DNA of 64,000 nucleotides, taken from the NCBI RefSeq assembly GCF_001014615.2, contig NZ_LBCQ02000002.1, forward strand, positions 372,001 to 436,000, written 5' to 3'. Under the pieces are notes generated by a model. That model was not told the DNA's origin. It worked only from the letters and a program-made list of their open reading frames with translations, and did not search any database. Shown here piece by piece: positions 27,283-35,081 of the stretch (the first letter of the stretch is position 1; every line of letters starts with the position of its first letter). This DNA is from Aquamicrobium sp. LC103. GTDB taxonomy: Bacteria > Pseudomonadota > Alphaproteobacteria > Rhizobiales > Rhizobiaceae. The position numbers and the translations under genes are program-made.

Positions 27283-27618
27283 TCAGGAGTTTGGGCGTGG
27301 CTCAACCGCACGAGCGAGGGTGAAAGAGCGACGCTCGCCCCTGCAGGAGAGACCGTCCAGGGCCCGCCGGATCGCGGCCAGGCGTTCAGGTCCATCTGGA
27401 GCTTCCTCGAACCGAACGAAATCGGCCTCGCTCTTCCAGGCGACGATACTGGTAACGCGGATACCGTCGGTGCTTGCGAAGAACTTGGCATAGACATAGC
27501 CCTGATGATGGGCGACCCAGGTCCGCTGCACCTCCGCGAAGGCGTCTATTATGGCTTGCTGCGTTTCGGGATTATCGACGGCGTAGTCGATGATGGAGAA
27601 GAACGAGGCTGCTTCCAT
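27283..27618 (-). CDS. antibiotic-biosynthesis-monooxygenase (ABM) domain protein
   Basis: 111 residues with a dimeric ferredoxin-like ABM fold: MEAASFFSIIDYAVDNPETQ, then VAHHQGYVYAKFFAS and TSIVAWKSEADFVRFEEA (the W.s...f..f pattern). GGAG precedes the ATG. The family acts on quinones or haem or is simply ligand-binding. It is divergent from an hxlR-type gene across a palindrome, so it is probably under that regulator, as in quinone or electrophile responses. A truncated DsbA-like ORF follows it. Confidence 0.75.
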   Translation of the reverse strand: MEAASFFSIIDYAVDNPETQQAIIDAFAEVQRTWVAHHQGYVYAKFFASTDGIRVTSIVAWKSEADFVRFEEAPDGPERLAAIRRALDGLSCRGERRSFTLARAVEPRPNS

Positions 27619-27654
27619 GGAGAGGCTCCTGCATATGGCTCGTGGTCATCTGGA

Positions 27655-27669
27655 CTTACTATTTGTAAG
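27655..27669. promoter_or_regulatory. probable HxlR operator
   Basis: CTTAC-TATTT-GTAAG, a perfect 5-bp inverted repeat with a 5-nt AT centre, between the divergent ABM and hxlR-type genes. A second small palindrome, TACCT-TG-AGGTA, lies at 27692-27703. HxlR/YodB regulators bind sites of similar shape. Confidence 0.55.
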
Positions 27670-27741
27670 CTCATATGTTTTTGCAAGAACGTACCTTGAG
27701 GTAAGCCCGTGGCTGGTCGCGATGCGGTGAAAGAAAGTCCG

Positions 27742-28086
27742 ATGAATGCCGACTGTCCCTGCCGGACGGTCTTCGAGCATCTCACCAGCAGGTGGTCGCT
27801 GCTGGTGCTTGTGGCCCTGGGCGATGGCAGGTTGCGATTCCATGCCTTGCGCGACCGGGTCGAGGGCGTCAGCGAAAAGATGCTGTCGCAAAGCCTCAGG
27901 ACGCTCGTTCGCGACGGAATGGTGTCACGCCATGTCGAGCCTACCATACCACCCCGTGTATCCTATGAGCTAACGCCGCTTGGAAAGGAAGTGTCGATGC
28001 CCATGCGGGCGATTTCGGATTGGATAGGCAATCGGATGACGGACATCAGGGCCGCCCAGGAGCGGTTTGACGCTGGAAGGATGTGA
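27742..28086 (+). CDS. HxlR-family transcriptional regulator
   Basis: 114 residues from MNADCPCRTVFEH (a GTG at 27709 would add 11). Winged helix-turn-helix of the HxlR/MarR-like group: CRTVFEHLTSRWSLLVLVAL, then LRDRVEGVSEKMLSQSLRTL and the wing VEPTIPPRVSYELTPLGKEV. Two Cys at the N-terminus (CPC), one at the conserved family position, could sense electrophiles or thiol oxidation. It most likely controls itself and the divergent ABM gene through the CTTAC..GTAAG palindrome. Confidence 0.88.
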   Translation: MNADCPCRTVFEHLTSRWSLLVLVALGDGRLRFHALRDRVEGVSEKMLSQSLRTLVRDGMVSRHVEPTIPPRVSYELTPLGKEVSMPMRAISDWIGNRMTDIRAAQERFDAGRM

Positions 28087-28294
28087 CCGCTGCTCCGGGC
28101 GAATAGGGCGTGATTGGAAAGGCTTCGAACAATCGGACCGGGCGCGAAGTCTGCTCCTAGCTCATCGCGCGAAGCGACCGGCGAAAGCAGACATCACGGG
28201 CGACTGGTGGCATGGAGCACATTTATCGTAGAAAAGGCATGGGCTTGTCGCAGGCTGCGGCAATTTTTGCGAAAAACGGAGCGCTAAGAGCACC

Positions 28295-28603
28295 GTGGGC
28301 ACAGTGACTGCAGTATTTTTGGCGGCGGCGATCGCCGTGCTTTCGTTAATGGCGTTTTGCGCATGGATGATCGTCCACGACAAGGCGCATCGGGTATGGT
28401 GGATCGTCAGCGCAACCCTGCTCGGGTTCGGCATCGCCTGTTTCATCGCCCTGAGTTTGATCGGGGCATATGTCGACGACGAGGGTATCCTGCGCGAACC
28501 ATTTGCATTGATCCCTATCGGATATCTGCTGAGCTTCGCCGGCGTCCTGGGTGTCCTCTTGCGGATCGTCCTGAATCGTTTGCAGTCGAACGCCTCGAAG
28601 TAA
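28295..28603 (+). CDS. small integral membrane protein (102 aa)
   Basis: Starts with GTG (a second GTG lies 9 nt on). Three hydrophobic segments are visible: TAVFLAAAIAVLSLMAFCAW (4-23), WWIVSATLLGFGIACFIALS (about 35-54) and FALIPIGYLLSFAGVLGVLL (about 70-89), with a short soluble loop YVDDEGILREP between the last two. No family is assigned with confidence. It stands alone between the hxlR gene and a kinase gene. Confidence 0.55.
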   Translation: MGTVTAVFLAAAIAVLSLMAFCAWMIVHDKAHRVWWIVSATLLGFGIACFIALSLIGAYVDDEGILREPFALIPIGYLLSFAGVLGVLLRIVLNRLQSNASK

Positions 28604-28770
28604 CCGGCTTGCTTCGTCGCGCAACTAGGGCTGCTTTTGGCCTGCCGGTTGGAGCCCGACCCCAGAACTGCCGGTCAACAACGACCCCTTCCGAGACGTT
28701 GAATGCGTTCGAACTATCATCTACGAGCTGCCACAACGCAGCAGTGCGTATCGAGTAGTGAGAAATATCG

Positions 28771-29316
28771 TTGAGCATCGATCACAGAGGTGAAATCCTT
28801 ATCCTGACTGGAACCCCAGGAGCAGGCAAAACAACCACCGCCTCTGCTCTGGCAGCCTTGGACGGGTCGTCCAAGGTGCATCTGCATGCAGACGACTTCT
28901 GGCATTTCATAAGGCACGGGGCTATCCAACCTTATCTTCCAGAAGCGCATCACCAGAACGAGGTGGTGCTTGACGTTCTGGCAAACGTCGCAGCCGGCTA
29001 TGCCAAAGGCGGTTACTTCGTCATCGTCGACGGCATCGTCGGGCCGTGGTTCCTTGAAGCTTTCGCAAAGATCGGCCTCAGCCTTCCTGTTCACTATATC
29101 GTGCTTCGCCCGGCCCTGGAAACTGCGATCGAACGCTGTCGCGACCGAGGAGGCGATACACTATCCGATCCCGAACCCATCACGGCGCTTTACCAGCAGT
29201 TCTCCGCGCTCGGTCCTCTCGAGCGGCACGTGCTGGCAACCGAAGGCGATGATCGAGAAAGCCTACTGTTGCGCGTGACGGCCGCGTTGGACAGTGATGC
29301 GTATCGACTTACCTGA
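28771..29316 (+). CDS. small P-loop kinase, AAA_33 / chloramphenicol-phosphotransferase-like
   Basis: 181 residues from a TTG start. The Walker A is LTGTPGAGKTTTASAL (14-21 core), then HADDFWHFIRHGAIQP (substrate/Mg Asp), and a Walker B-like YFVIVDGIVGPWF. The layout is that of small-molecule kinases (chloramphenicol 3-O-phosphotransferase, shikimate/gluconate kinase relatives). The substrate cannot be told; such genes are often accessory and sometimes resistance-related. GC is lower than in neighbours. Confidence 0.75.
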   Translation: MSIDHRGEILILTGTPGAGKTTTASALAALDGSSKVHLHADDFWHFIRHGAIQPYLPEAHHQNEVVLDVLANVAAGYAKGGYFVIVDGIVGPWFLEAFAKIGLSLPVHYIVLRPALETAIERCRDRGGDTLSDPEPITALYQQFSALGPLERHVLATEGDDRESLLLRVTAALDSDAYRLT

Positions 29317-29556
29317 TAGTCAGCGGCGGCAATTCGAACGCGCTGTTTGCTTCCATCTCCATTCAGGAGGGCCAAGGCGTCCTCAACGCGTGCTTTTCGT
29401 TGCCATGACGCGGAATTGCGTCGTCGGCCAGGTCCATGCGCGTCCAAACCGCTCCGGCCGGGCCGGGGTCGCCCATGTGCCAGGCCGTGATTGCCGAGCG
29501 CGTGCCGCAAATGGCCGGGGCTGGGTTTCGCCCGCGCCCGGCCTTCTCGTCGGCGG

Positions 29557-30648
29557 TCAGGCCAGATTGCCGTTGAAGAAATCGGCGATCCTGTCGAAAG
29601 GAATCACGTCCACGCGGTCGTAGAGGTCGACGTGGTCGGCGCCGTCGATGATGACAAGTTCCTTGGGGTCCGCCGCCGCCCGGTTCGCGTCCTCGCTGAA
29701 ATAGCGCGAGTGCGCATTTTCACCGGCAATCAGCAGGATCGGCCGCGGCGCGATTTCGTCGATATAGGTCAGCAGCGGCATGTTCATGAACGACATCGCC
29801 GAGGTCGCGGTCCAGGCCGCGGTGGAGTTGGGCGACCGCGGGTGGAAGCCGCGAGGCGTGCGGTAGTAATCGAAGTACATCTGGACGACGGGATCGGTGA
29901 CGCCATCCAGCGTTTCGGGCAGAATCCGCGGGCCGGAAGCTGGAAAGCCCCGTTCGGCGTCGACCCAGCGCTGTCGGCTCATGTTTTCCAGCGCCTCGGC
30001 GCGTTGTTCCGCGGTGAGGCTGTCGTAATAGCCACGGGCCATCACGCGGGACATGTCATACATGCTGGTGGTCACGACGGCCTTGATGCGCTTGTCCGCC
30101 GCGGCCGCGTTCAGGGCCATTCCGGCGAAGCCGCAGATGCCGATGACGCCGATATGCTCCCGGTCGACCGAAGGCAGCAATCCGAGATAGTCGACGGCCG
30201 CGCTGAAATCCTCGGTGTTGATGTCGGGGGATGCAAGATTGCGGAACTCGCCGCCGCTCTCGCCGGTGAAGGACGCGTCGAACGCCAGCGCGACGTAGCC
30301 GCGCTCCGCCATGGTCTGCGCGTAGAGGCCGGAGGACTGCTCCTTGACCGCGCCGAAGGGGCCGCTGACCGCGAGTGCCGCCAGCCTCCGCTCGCCGCGG
30401 TCCTTAGGCGTATATAGGTCGGCGGCCAGGGCGATGCCGTAGCGGTTCCTGAACGTCACCTTGCGGTGATCGACCTGCTCGCTTCTCGGAAAGGTCTTGT
30501 CCCAATCCTCGGTCAGTTGAAGGCCGTGTTCGTTCGTCGGGGCAGGGGCCGGCCGAGCAGACGCGGAACGCGCGGCCGCCAATATTGCGGTGCTGGTAAC
30601 GAGGGAACCCTGCATCATCGTTCTGCGGTTGACTGGGTTGTTCATCAA
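29557..30648 (-). CDS. Tat-exported alpha/beta hydrolase (YcjY/dienelactone-hydrolase-like)
   Basis: 363 residues. The N-terminus NRRTMMQGSLVTSTAILAAA is a twin-arginine signal (R-R-x-M-M) followed by ARSASARP. In the hydrolase domain the nucleophile elbow reads IGVIGICGFAGMALN, with Cys at the nucleophile position as in the dienelactone-hydrolase group; the later IIDGADHVDLYD supplies Asp/His. It would act in the periplasm after folding in the cytosol. Substrate unknown. Confidence 0.8.
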   Translation of the reverse strand: MMNNPVNRRTMMQGSLVTSTAILAAARSASARPAPAPTNEHGLQLTEDWDKTFPRSEQVDHRKVTFRNRYGIALAADLYTPKDRGERRLAALAVSGPFGAVKEQSSGLYAQTMAERGYVALAFDASFTGESGGEFRNLASPDINTEDFSAAVDYLGLLPSVDREHIGVIGICGFAGMALNAAAADKRIKAVVTTSMYDMSRVMARGYYDSLTAEQRAEALENMSRQRWVDAERGFPASGPRILPETLDGVTDPVVQMYFDYYRTPRGFHPRSPNSTAAWTATSAMSFMNMPLLTYIDEIAPRPILLIAGENAHSRYFSEDANRAAADPKELVIIDGADHVDLYDRVDVIPFDRIADFFNGNLA

Positions 30649-31034
30649 AGTGGCTCCTTGCCGTGTGGAGAGAGGAGAAACCCGGCCCGTGACGCACAGC
30701 GCGCCAGCCAGCCGAATGGATGAACAGCAATGTAACGCCGGCGATCCCGGGCGATTAGACGCCGCACATCGCTAGGGCTTATGGGCGCACGCCATGACTG
30801 GGCGGCCGTCAGAACCGAGCCGGGCTGGAGCCGTCAGAACGACGCCGAAGAGGCCGGAGGAGGGCGTTCCAAAAATTGAAATATTTTTTGGAACTATTTC
30901 AGAAAATAATTGGATTTAATTTCGAACGGATCGAATTTTTCTTTTCAATCAGCGCCAATCAAAAGTACAGTTGACAATATTTTTTAAATTGTCCTTCTTG
31001 CTCTACCTCTCGAATTTTCATCGGAGGTAGTTTC
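30649..31034. other. 386-bp divergent intergenic region, AT-rich on the right
   Basis: Between divergent genes. From 30870 to 31010 the sequence is strikingly AT-rich for this genome. A TTGACA at 30972 could be a -35 element for the cysteine-enzyme gene, but no convincing -10 is paired with it. The AT content suggests recent acquisition or an H-NS/MucR-type binding region. Confidence 0.45.
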
Positions 31035-31964
31035 ATGAAACATTTCGCGTATACGGGCTCCGGTCCGTATTGCTACTCCAATTCGCTCGCCATGATGTTC
31101 GGCGGAGATGCGCCAGCCACGGCTGTCATCGAGTTCGTCACGGGCAGTCCGTTCGGAATGCAGATCGTCGGCGGCACCCTGCCATTCTTCGATCCCTACG
31201 GGTGGACGCCCGAGGCGGGCGTCGACAACGCGCTCGAAGCGATGGGCTGGACCTCGACCCGCACGAGGGGCGGGAGCGCGGAAGAGGCGCTCCGGCGGCT
31301 CGTGGCGGCGCTTGCCGAAGGTCCGGCCTGGGTCGGCCCGGTGGAAATGGGGTGGCTGCGGCATCAGCCGGGCAGGAACGGCCCGATCGGGGCCGATCAC
31401 TACGTCGTGGCGCTCGCGGTCGAGGATGGTCGGGTGAGGATGCATGATCCGGAAGGCCACCCCTTCGCATGCTTGCCGCTCGACGATTTCATGGCCGCGT
31501 GGCGGGCGCGGACCGTCGATTACGGCGAGCCCTACACGATGCGGACCGGTTTCCGGCGCGTGCGCGAGGTTCGTGAGGCCGACGTGATCAGGGCCTCGTT
31601 GCCCCACGCGGTTCGGTTGCTGTCGATGCAGTGCTCGCGACATCTGCCCGGAGGCACCATCGGCAACGGCGAGGCGGCCGAGGCTCTCGCCCGCACGGTC
31701 GAGAACGGATGCGACGACGACCTGCGTGGCCACCTGATTCATTTCGCGGTGCGTGTCGGCGCCCGGCGGCTCGCCGATGCAGCGACGTGCCTCGCGCGGA
31801 TCGGCTGCCGCGAGGCATCGCAAATCGCGTCCGAACAGGCGCTGCTGGTCGGGGCGCTGCAATATCCGCTGACGGTCGGGCGCGATGTCGAGGCGGCTGC
31901 CATTCTGCGGAAGCTCGCCCCGACCTACGGCAGGCTCCTCTCCGCCCTGCGGGAATCCCGATAG
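31035..31964 (+). CDS. papain/C39-like cysteine enzyme with BtrH-N-like features
   Basis: 309 residues behind CGGAGGTAG. The N-terminal ~170 residues carry GSGPYCYSNSLAMMFGG (Cys13), IGADHYVVALAVEDG (His122) and VRMHDPEG (Asp138), a Cys-His-Asp triad in the order and spacing of papain-like/C39 folds; the Cys-x-x-Asn opening recalls the N-terminal domain of BtrH acyltransferases. The C-terminal ~120 residues are helical and Ala/Arg-rich. No signal peptide. It could be a peptidase, an acyltransferase or a peptide-tailoring enzyme. No obvious partner gene adjoins it. Confidence 0.6.
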   Translation: MKHFAYTGSGPYCYSNSLAMMFGGDAPATAVIEFVTGSPFGMQIVGGTLPFFDPYGWTPEAGVDNALEAMGWTSTRTRGGSAEEALRRLVAALAEGPAWVGPVEMGWLRHQPGRNGPIGADHYVVALAVEDGRVRMHDPEGHPFACLPLDDFMAAWRARTVDYGEPYTMRTGFRRVREVREADVIRASLPHAVRLLSMQCSRHLPGGTIGNGEAAEALARTVENGCDDDLRGHLIHFAVRVGARRLADAATCLARIGCREASQIASEQALLVGALQYPLTVGRDVEAAAILRKLAPTYGRLLSALRESR

Positions 31965-32017
31965 GCCCTTGCGTTCCGCTGGCCCGCCGGTCGGGCCAGC
32001 GGCGCGGTCGGCTGCGC

Positions 32018-32203
32018 CTATCCTTCCGCTTTCAGCGTGCGGGCGATCTCCATGAGCTTCCCGCGATCCGTGCCGTGCTCGCGCACGAGCTCGCGCGCCT
32101 GGTTGGGAGAAAGGTCGGTGTGTTCCGCCAGATAGCGGATTTCGGCGTCGACGGCGCCATCCTCCTCCAGCCAATCGGTCTTTCGTTCGACGTCCTTGCC
32201 CAT
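32018..32203 (-). CDS. DUF3606-type small protein (61 aa)
   Basis: The start MGKDVERKTDW was chosen because AGGAGG precedes it; a long upstream frame is noise. The region IRYLAEHTDLSPNQARELVR then EHGTDRGKLMEIARTL is the two-helix DUF3606 pattern (sequence resembling 'ywt..~gvs..qa.~lv..~G'). Such small proteins are common in rhizobia and are of unknown, possibly stress-related, function. Confidence 0.7.
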   Translation of the reverse strand: MGKDVERKTDWLEEDGAVDAEIRYLAEHTDLSPNQARELVREHGTDRGKLMEIARTLKAEG

Positions 32204-32644
32204 GGCGGCCTCCTGGTCACTATGCGTAGAGCAACTGCCCGGTGGCGCCGATGTTCCCTTCCGCCGGTCCGTCGAGGCGAGGGAATCAATGACGAATCGG
32301 ATTTCGCCGATTGGTTGCCGATTCCGCGCCGCAACCGGCTTTTCACGAAGATTCGCGGCCTTCGGGGCGGGTCGGATGGGCGGTGGCAAGGCCCCATGGT
32401 TAACGAATGCTTTCCGCCCCTCCTTAAATCGTGTCATTTGTGCAACAGCGGATTTGGATAGAGCGTGCGCAATCCCCGGGGAACGGCAATCCTGGTTGAA
32501 CGGCGCGGCGGCATGCGTATTGTCATGATCGAAGAAGGGGCGTTCACCGCGTCTTTTTCATAGTGGGGATGGGGCAGGGAACGCTGTCCTTCAGCAAAAT
32601 AAGAACCCAGACCCGTACTTTAAACTTTTGACTGGAGGTCAGAA
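32204..32644. other. 441-bp intergenic region upstream of porin 2
   Basis: No gene is supported. It must hold the promoter of the strongly codon-biased porin 2 gene and a long leader. A TGGAGGTC ribosome site ends it. Confidence 0.45.
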
Positions 32645-33733
32645 ATGAACATCAAGAGCCTTCTTCTCGGCTCGGCAGCGGTAGTAGTCGCTGCGACCGG
32701 CGCTCGCGCTGCTGACGCGATCGTCATTCCGGAGCCCGAGCCGATGGAATACGTTCGCGTCTGCGACGTGTACGGCGCTGGTTTCTTCTACATTCCGGGA
32801 ACCGAGAACTGCCTGAAGATCGGCGGTTACTTCCGTTACCAGATCACCGCGTTTGACGAAGCCTATGCCGACCGCATTGGCGCGCCGGAAGACGGCTATA
32901 TCAAGCTGGCCCGCTTCGCTCCGAACTTCGACGTTCGCACCGAAACCGCCTGGGGTACCCTGCGCGGCTACGCCGAGCTCGAGTTCGACTGGGGCTTTTC
33001 CGGCTACGAGCGCTTCGACGACGGCAGCTATCGCTCTGAATACGGCCAGAGCACCAACCTGCTCTACGGCTTCATCGAAGTCGGCAATCCGGGCGGCGTG
33101 CTCCGCGTCGGTATGTCGGAATCGCCGTGGTCGCGTTTCCTCGGCTTCGGTCACTCGGGCTGGGTTGACAGCGGTAACTACGCCTTCAACCAGGCTGGTG
33201 AAGTCAGCTACACCTTCACCTCGGGCGCCTTCTCCGGTATCGTCGCTCTCGTCGAGGACGAGGAAGACACCAACTGGATGCCGAACGTCGAAGGCGGTCT
33301 GCGCTACGACTTCGCTGCCGGCTCGTTCATCGGTGTGATCGCCGGTTACGACGACTTCACCGAGACCTGGGGTGTTCGCGGCGTGGTCGACTACACCGCC
33401 GGTCCGTGGTACGCCGAGCTCGGCGTGTTCTACTCGGATCACGACGATCGCGAAGGCACCTACACCGTTCTCGACTCCGCCGGTCGTCCGACCGACTGGG
33501 CCGTCATGGGTGACCTCGGCTACACCGTGTCGCCGCAGGTTCGCCTCGGCCTCGCTGGCGAATACTTCTTCGAGAGCGAGACCTACGAAATCGGTGCTCA
33601 GGTTGCCTACAGCCCGTTCGGCAACAACAGCCTCGTCGTCAAGGCTGAAGGTCGCTACTACTCCGACCTCAGCGAAGAGCTCGACGATCAGGACGGTTTC
33701 GCTGGCTTCCTTCGCTTCCAGCGCGACTTCTAA
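32645..33733 (+). CDS. outer-membrane porin, RopA/Omp2 family (copy 2)
   Basis: 362 residues, porin_2 family. Signal peptide MNIKSLLLGSAAVVVAATGA then RA; the mature part opens with the same PEPEPMEYVRVCDVYGAGFF stretch as porin 1 and ends FLRFQRDF with a C-terminal Phe for outer-membrane assembly. Loops in the middle differ from porin 1 (extra YERFDDGSYRSEYG segment and others). Codon use is strongly biased to GGT, GCT, CGT and GTT, unlike neighbouring genes, which marks very high expression. Its terminator nearly copies that of porin 1. Confidence 0.93.
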   Translation: MNIKSLLLGSAAVVVAATGARAADAIVIPEPEPMEYVRVCDVYGAGFFYIPGTENCLKIGGYFRYQITAFDEAYADRIGAPEDGYIKLARFAPNFDVRTETAWGTLRGYAELEFDWGFSGYERFDDGSYRSEYGQSTNLLYGFIEVGNPGGVLRVGMSESPWSRFLGFGHSGWVDSGNYAFNQAGEVSYTFTSGAFSGIVALVEDEEDTNWMPNVEGGLRYDFAAGSFIGVIAGYDDFTETWGVRGVVDYTAGPWYAELGVFYSDHDDREGTYTVLDSAGRPTDWAVMGDLGYTVSPQVRLGLAGEYFFESETYEIGAQVAYSPFGNNSLVVKAEGRYYSDLSEELDDQDGFAGFLRFQRDF

Positions 33734-33756
33734 TCGGCTTCAAAGCTGATTTGAGA

Positions 33757-33785
33757 AACCCGGCGGGCAACCGCCGGGTTTTTTT
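33757..33785 (+). terminator. intrinsic terminator of porin 2
   Basis: A 10-bp stem AACCCGGCGG / CCGCCGGGTT with GCAA loop and seven T. It uses the same stem as the porin 1 terminator. Confidence 0.92.
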
Positions 33786-33933
33786 GTTTAGGGCAGTTCA
33801 GGTTTTCACCGAAACACCCCCTAGCGGGCGAAAATCGTCGGATCGTTTCAGGTCGGAAGCGCCGGAGCGCGCTGTTCGCAGCGGCGACGTTCCACCTCAT
33901 CCGGCAATGCTCCAGGAAGGAGCGGGGCCGGGA

Positions 33934-34848
33934 TCAGCCGTGTTCGGGATCGGCCCGGTCCAAGAAGCGCTCGATCAGGCCCGGCAGGCCGCCCGTCTCC
34001 AGAAACGGCGCATGGCCCTGGCCTTCGACCTCGGCGGTTTCGATATCGGGATGGCGGCGCGCCATCTCCGCCAATGTCCCGGCCGCAAGCAGCTTCGAGT
34101 TCGCTCCGCGAATCGCGAGGATCGGCACGTGCCGCAGCCCATCGAATTGCGGCCATAGCGCCGGCAGCGGCTTGTCGAGATCGAGCATGGCGAGCGTGTT
34201 CAGCAGGGCAGGGTCGAAATCGGCGACCGGAATTCCCTCGTCCTCGCGGTAGATTGCCCAGGCCATGCGGCGCCAGTCGTCGTCCGAGAGCGCCGGAAAC
34301 GCCTCGCCGTGAATCTCTTTCTGGATGGCTGCCGCCTCGGCGAAGTCGCGCGGTTTCCTCGCGTTCGAAAGATAGGCGCGGATCTGTGCCAGTCCCGTAT
34401 TTTCCACCACCGGCCCGATATCGTTGAGCACGACGGCCTTGAGGATCGTCGGCCGCATCGCGGTCAGGACATGGACGATCAATCCGCCGCGGGAGGTGCC
34501 GATGAAGGCGGCGTGTCGGATGCCGAGGGCGGCAAGCCCGGCGAGCACGTCGCCGGCCTCGACGGCGACATTGTAGTTCCGCCAGTCGGGATCATGTTGC
34601 GACTTGCCGCGTCCCCGGTAATCGAAGCAGACGATCCGCCGCGGCCTTGCCGCGTTCCGGGAGAGATGGAGCGCGAGCGCGTCGAAATCGCGTGCGTTTC
34701 GTGTCAGTCCGGGCAGACACACGACCGGCAGGGCATCGCGATCGCCGCCGCCATGGATGCGGGCGTGAAGCCGCAAGCCGTCGGCGGCGGAATAATGGAA
34801 ATCCTCGCCTTCGGTGCCGCCGAGCGATCGCATGCGGATTCCCCCCAA
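33934..34848 (-). CDS. alpha/beta hydrolase
   Basis: 304 residues. Oxyanion strand VVCLPGLTRNARDFD, nucleophile elbow FIGTSRGGLIVHVL (Ser in GTSRGG), acid residue region LAIRGANSKLL, catalytic His in VEGQGHAPFLET. Haloperoxidase/esterase-like layout, cytosolic. The substrate is unknown. MRSLGGTEG, 15 nt into the frame, is an alternative start. Confidence 0.85.
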   Translation of the reverse strand: MGGIRMRSLGGTEGEDFHYSAADGLRLHARIHGGGDRDALPVVCLPGLTRNARDFDALALHLSRNAARPRRIVCFDYRGRGKSQHDPDWRNYNVAVEAGDVLAGLAALGIRHAAFIGTSRGGLIVHVLTAMRPTILKAVVLNDIGPVVENTGLAQIRAYLSNARKPRDFAEAAAIQKEIHGEAFPALSDDDWRRMAWAIYREDEGIPVADFDPALLNTLAMLDLDKPLPALWPQFDGLRHVPILAIRGANSKLLAAGTLAEMARRHPDIETAEVEGQGHAPFLETGGLPGLIERFLDRADPEHG

Positions 34849-35081
34849 TTTCCATCCCCAGCCTTAACAATGGGGTCGTCTTCGTCAGTTCGGGGCGAAG
34901 CCCGAACGGTTGGGGAGGGCGGGGATCTCGTGCCCGTGCCGCCTCACCTCGCGGTTCAGGCATGGCTTCCCGGGGTCCTCCACCTCACCCCGTTCGGTTC
35001 CGGACCCGGGGATGACGACGCGTCGGGGCAGGTGCCGCCCGCCCGTCATCTTCGACCCCCGCCGTGCCGGCCGTTCGCTCG

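Noticed and set aside
29317-29556. Possible small ORFs between the kinase and the Tat-exported hydrolase
   Set aside because: Short frames on both strands without ribosome sites or family character.
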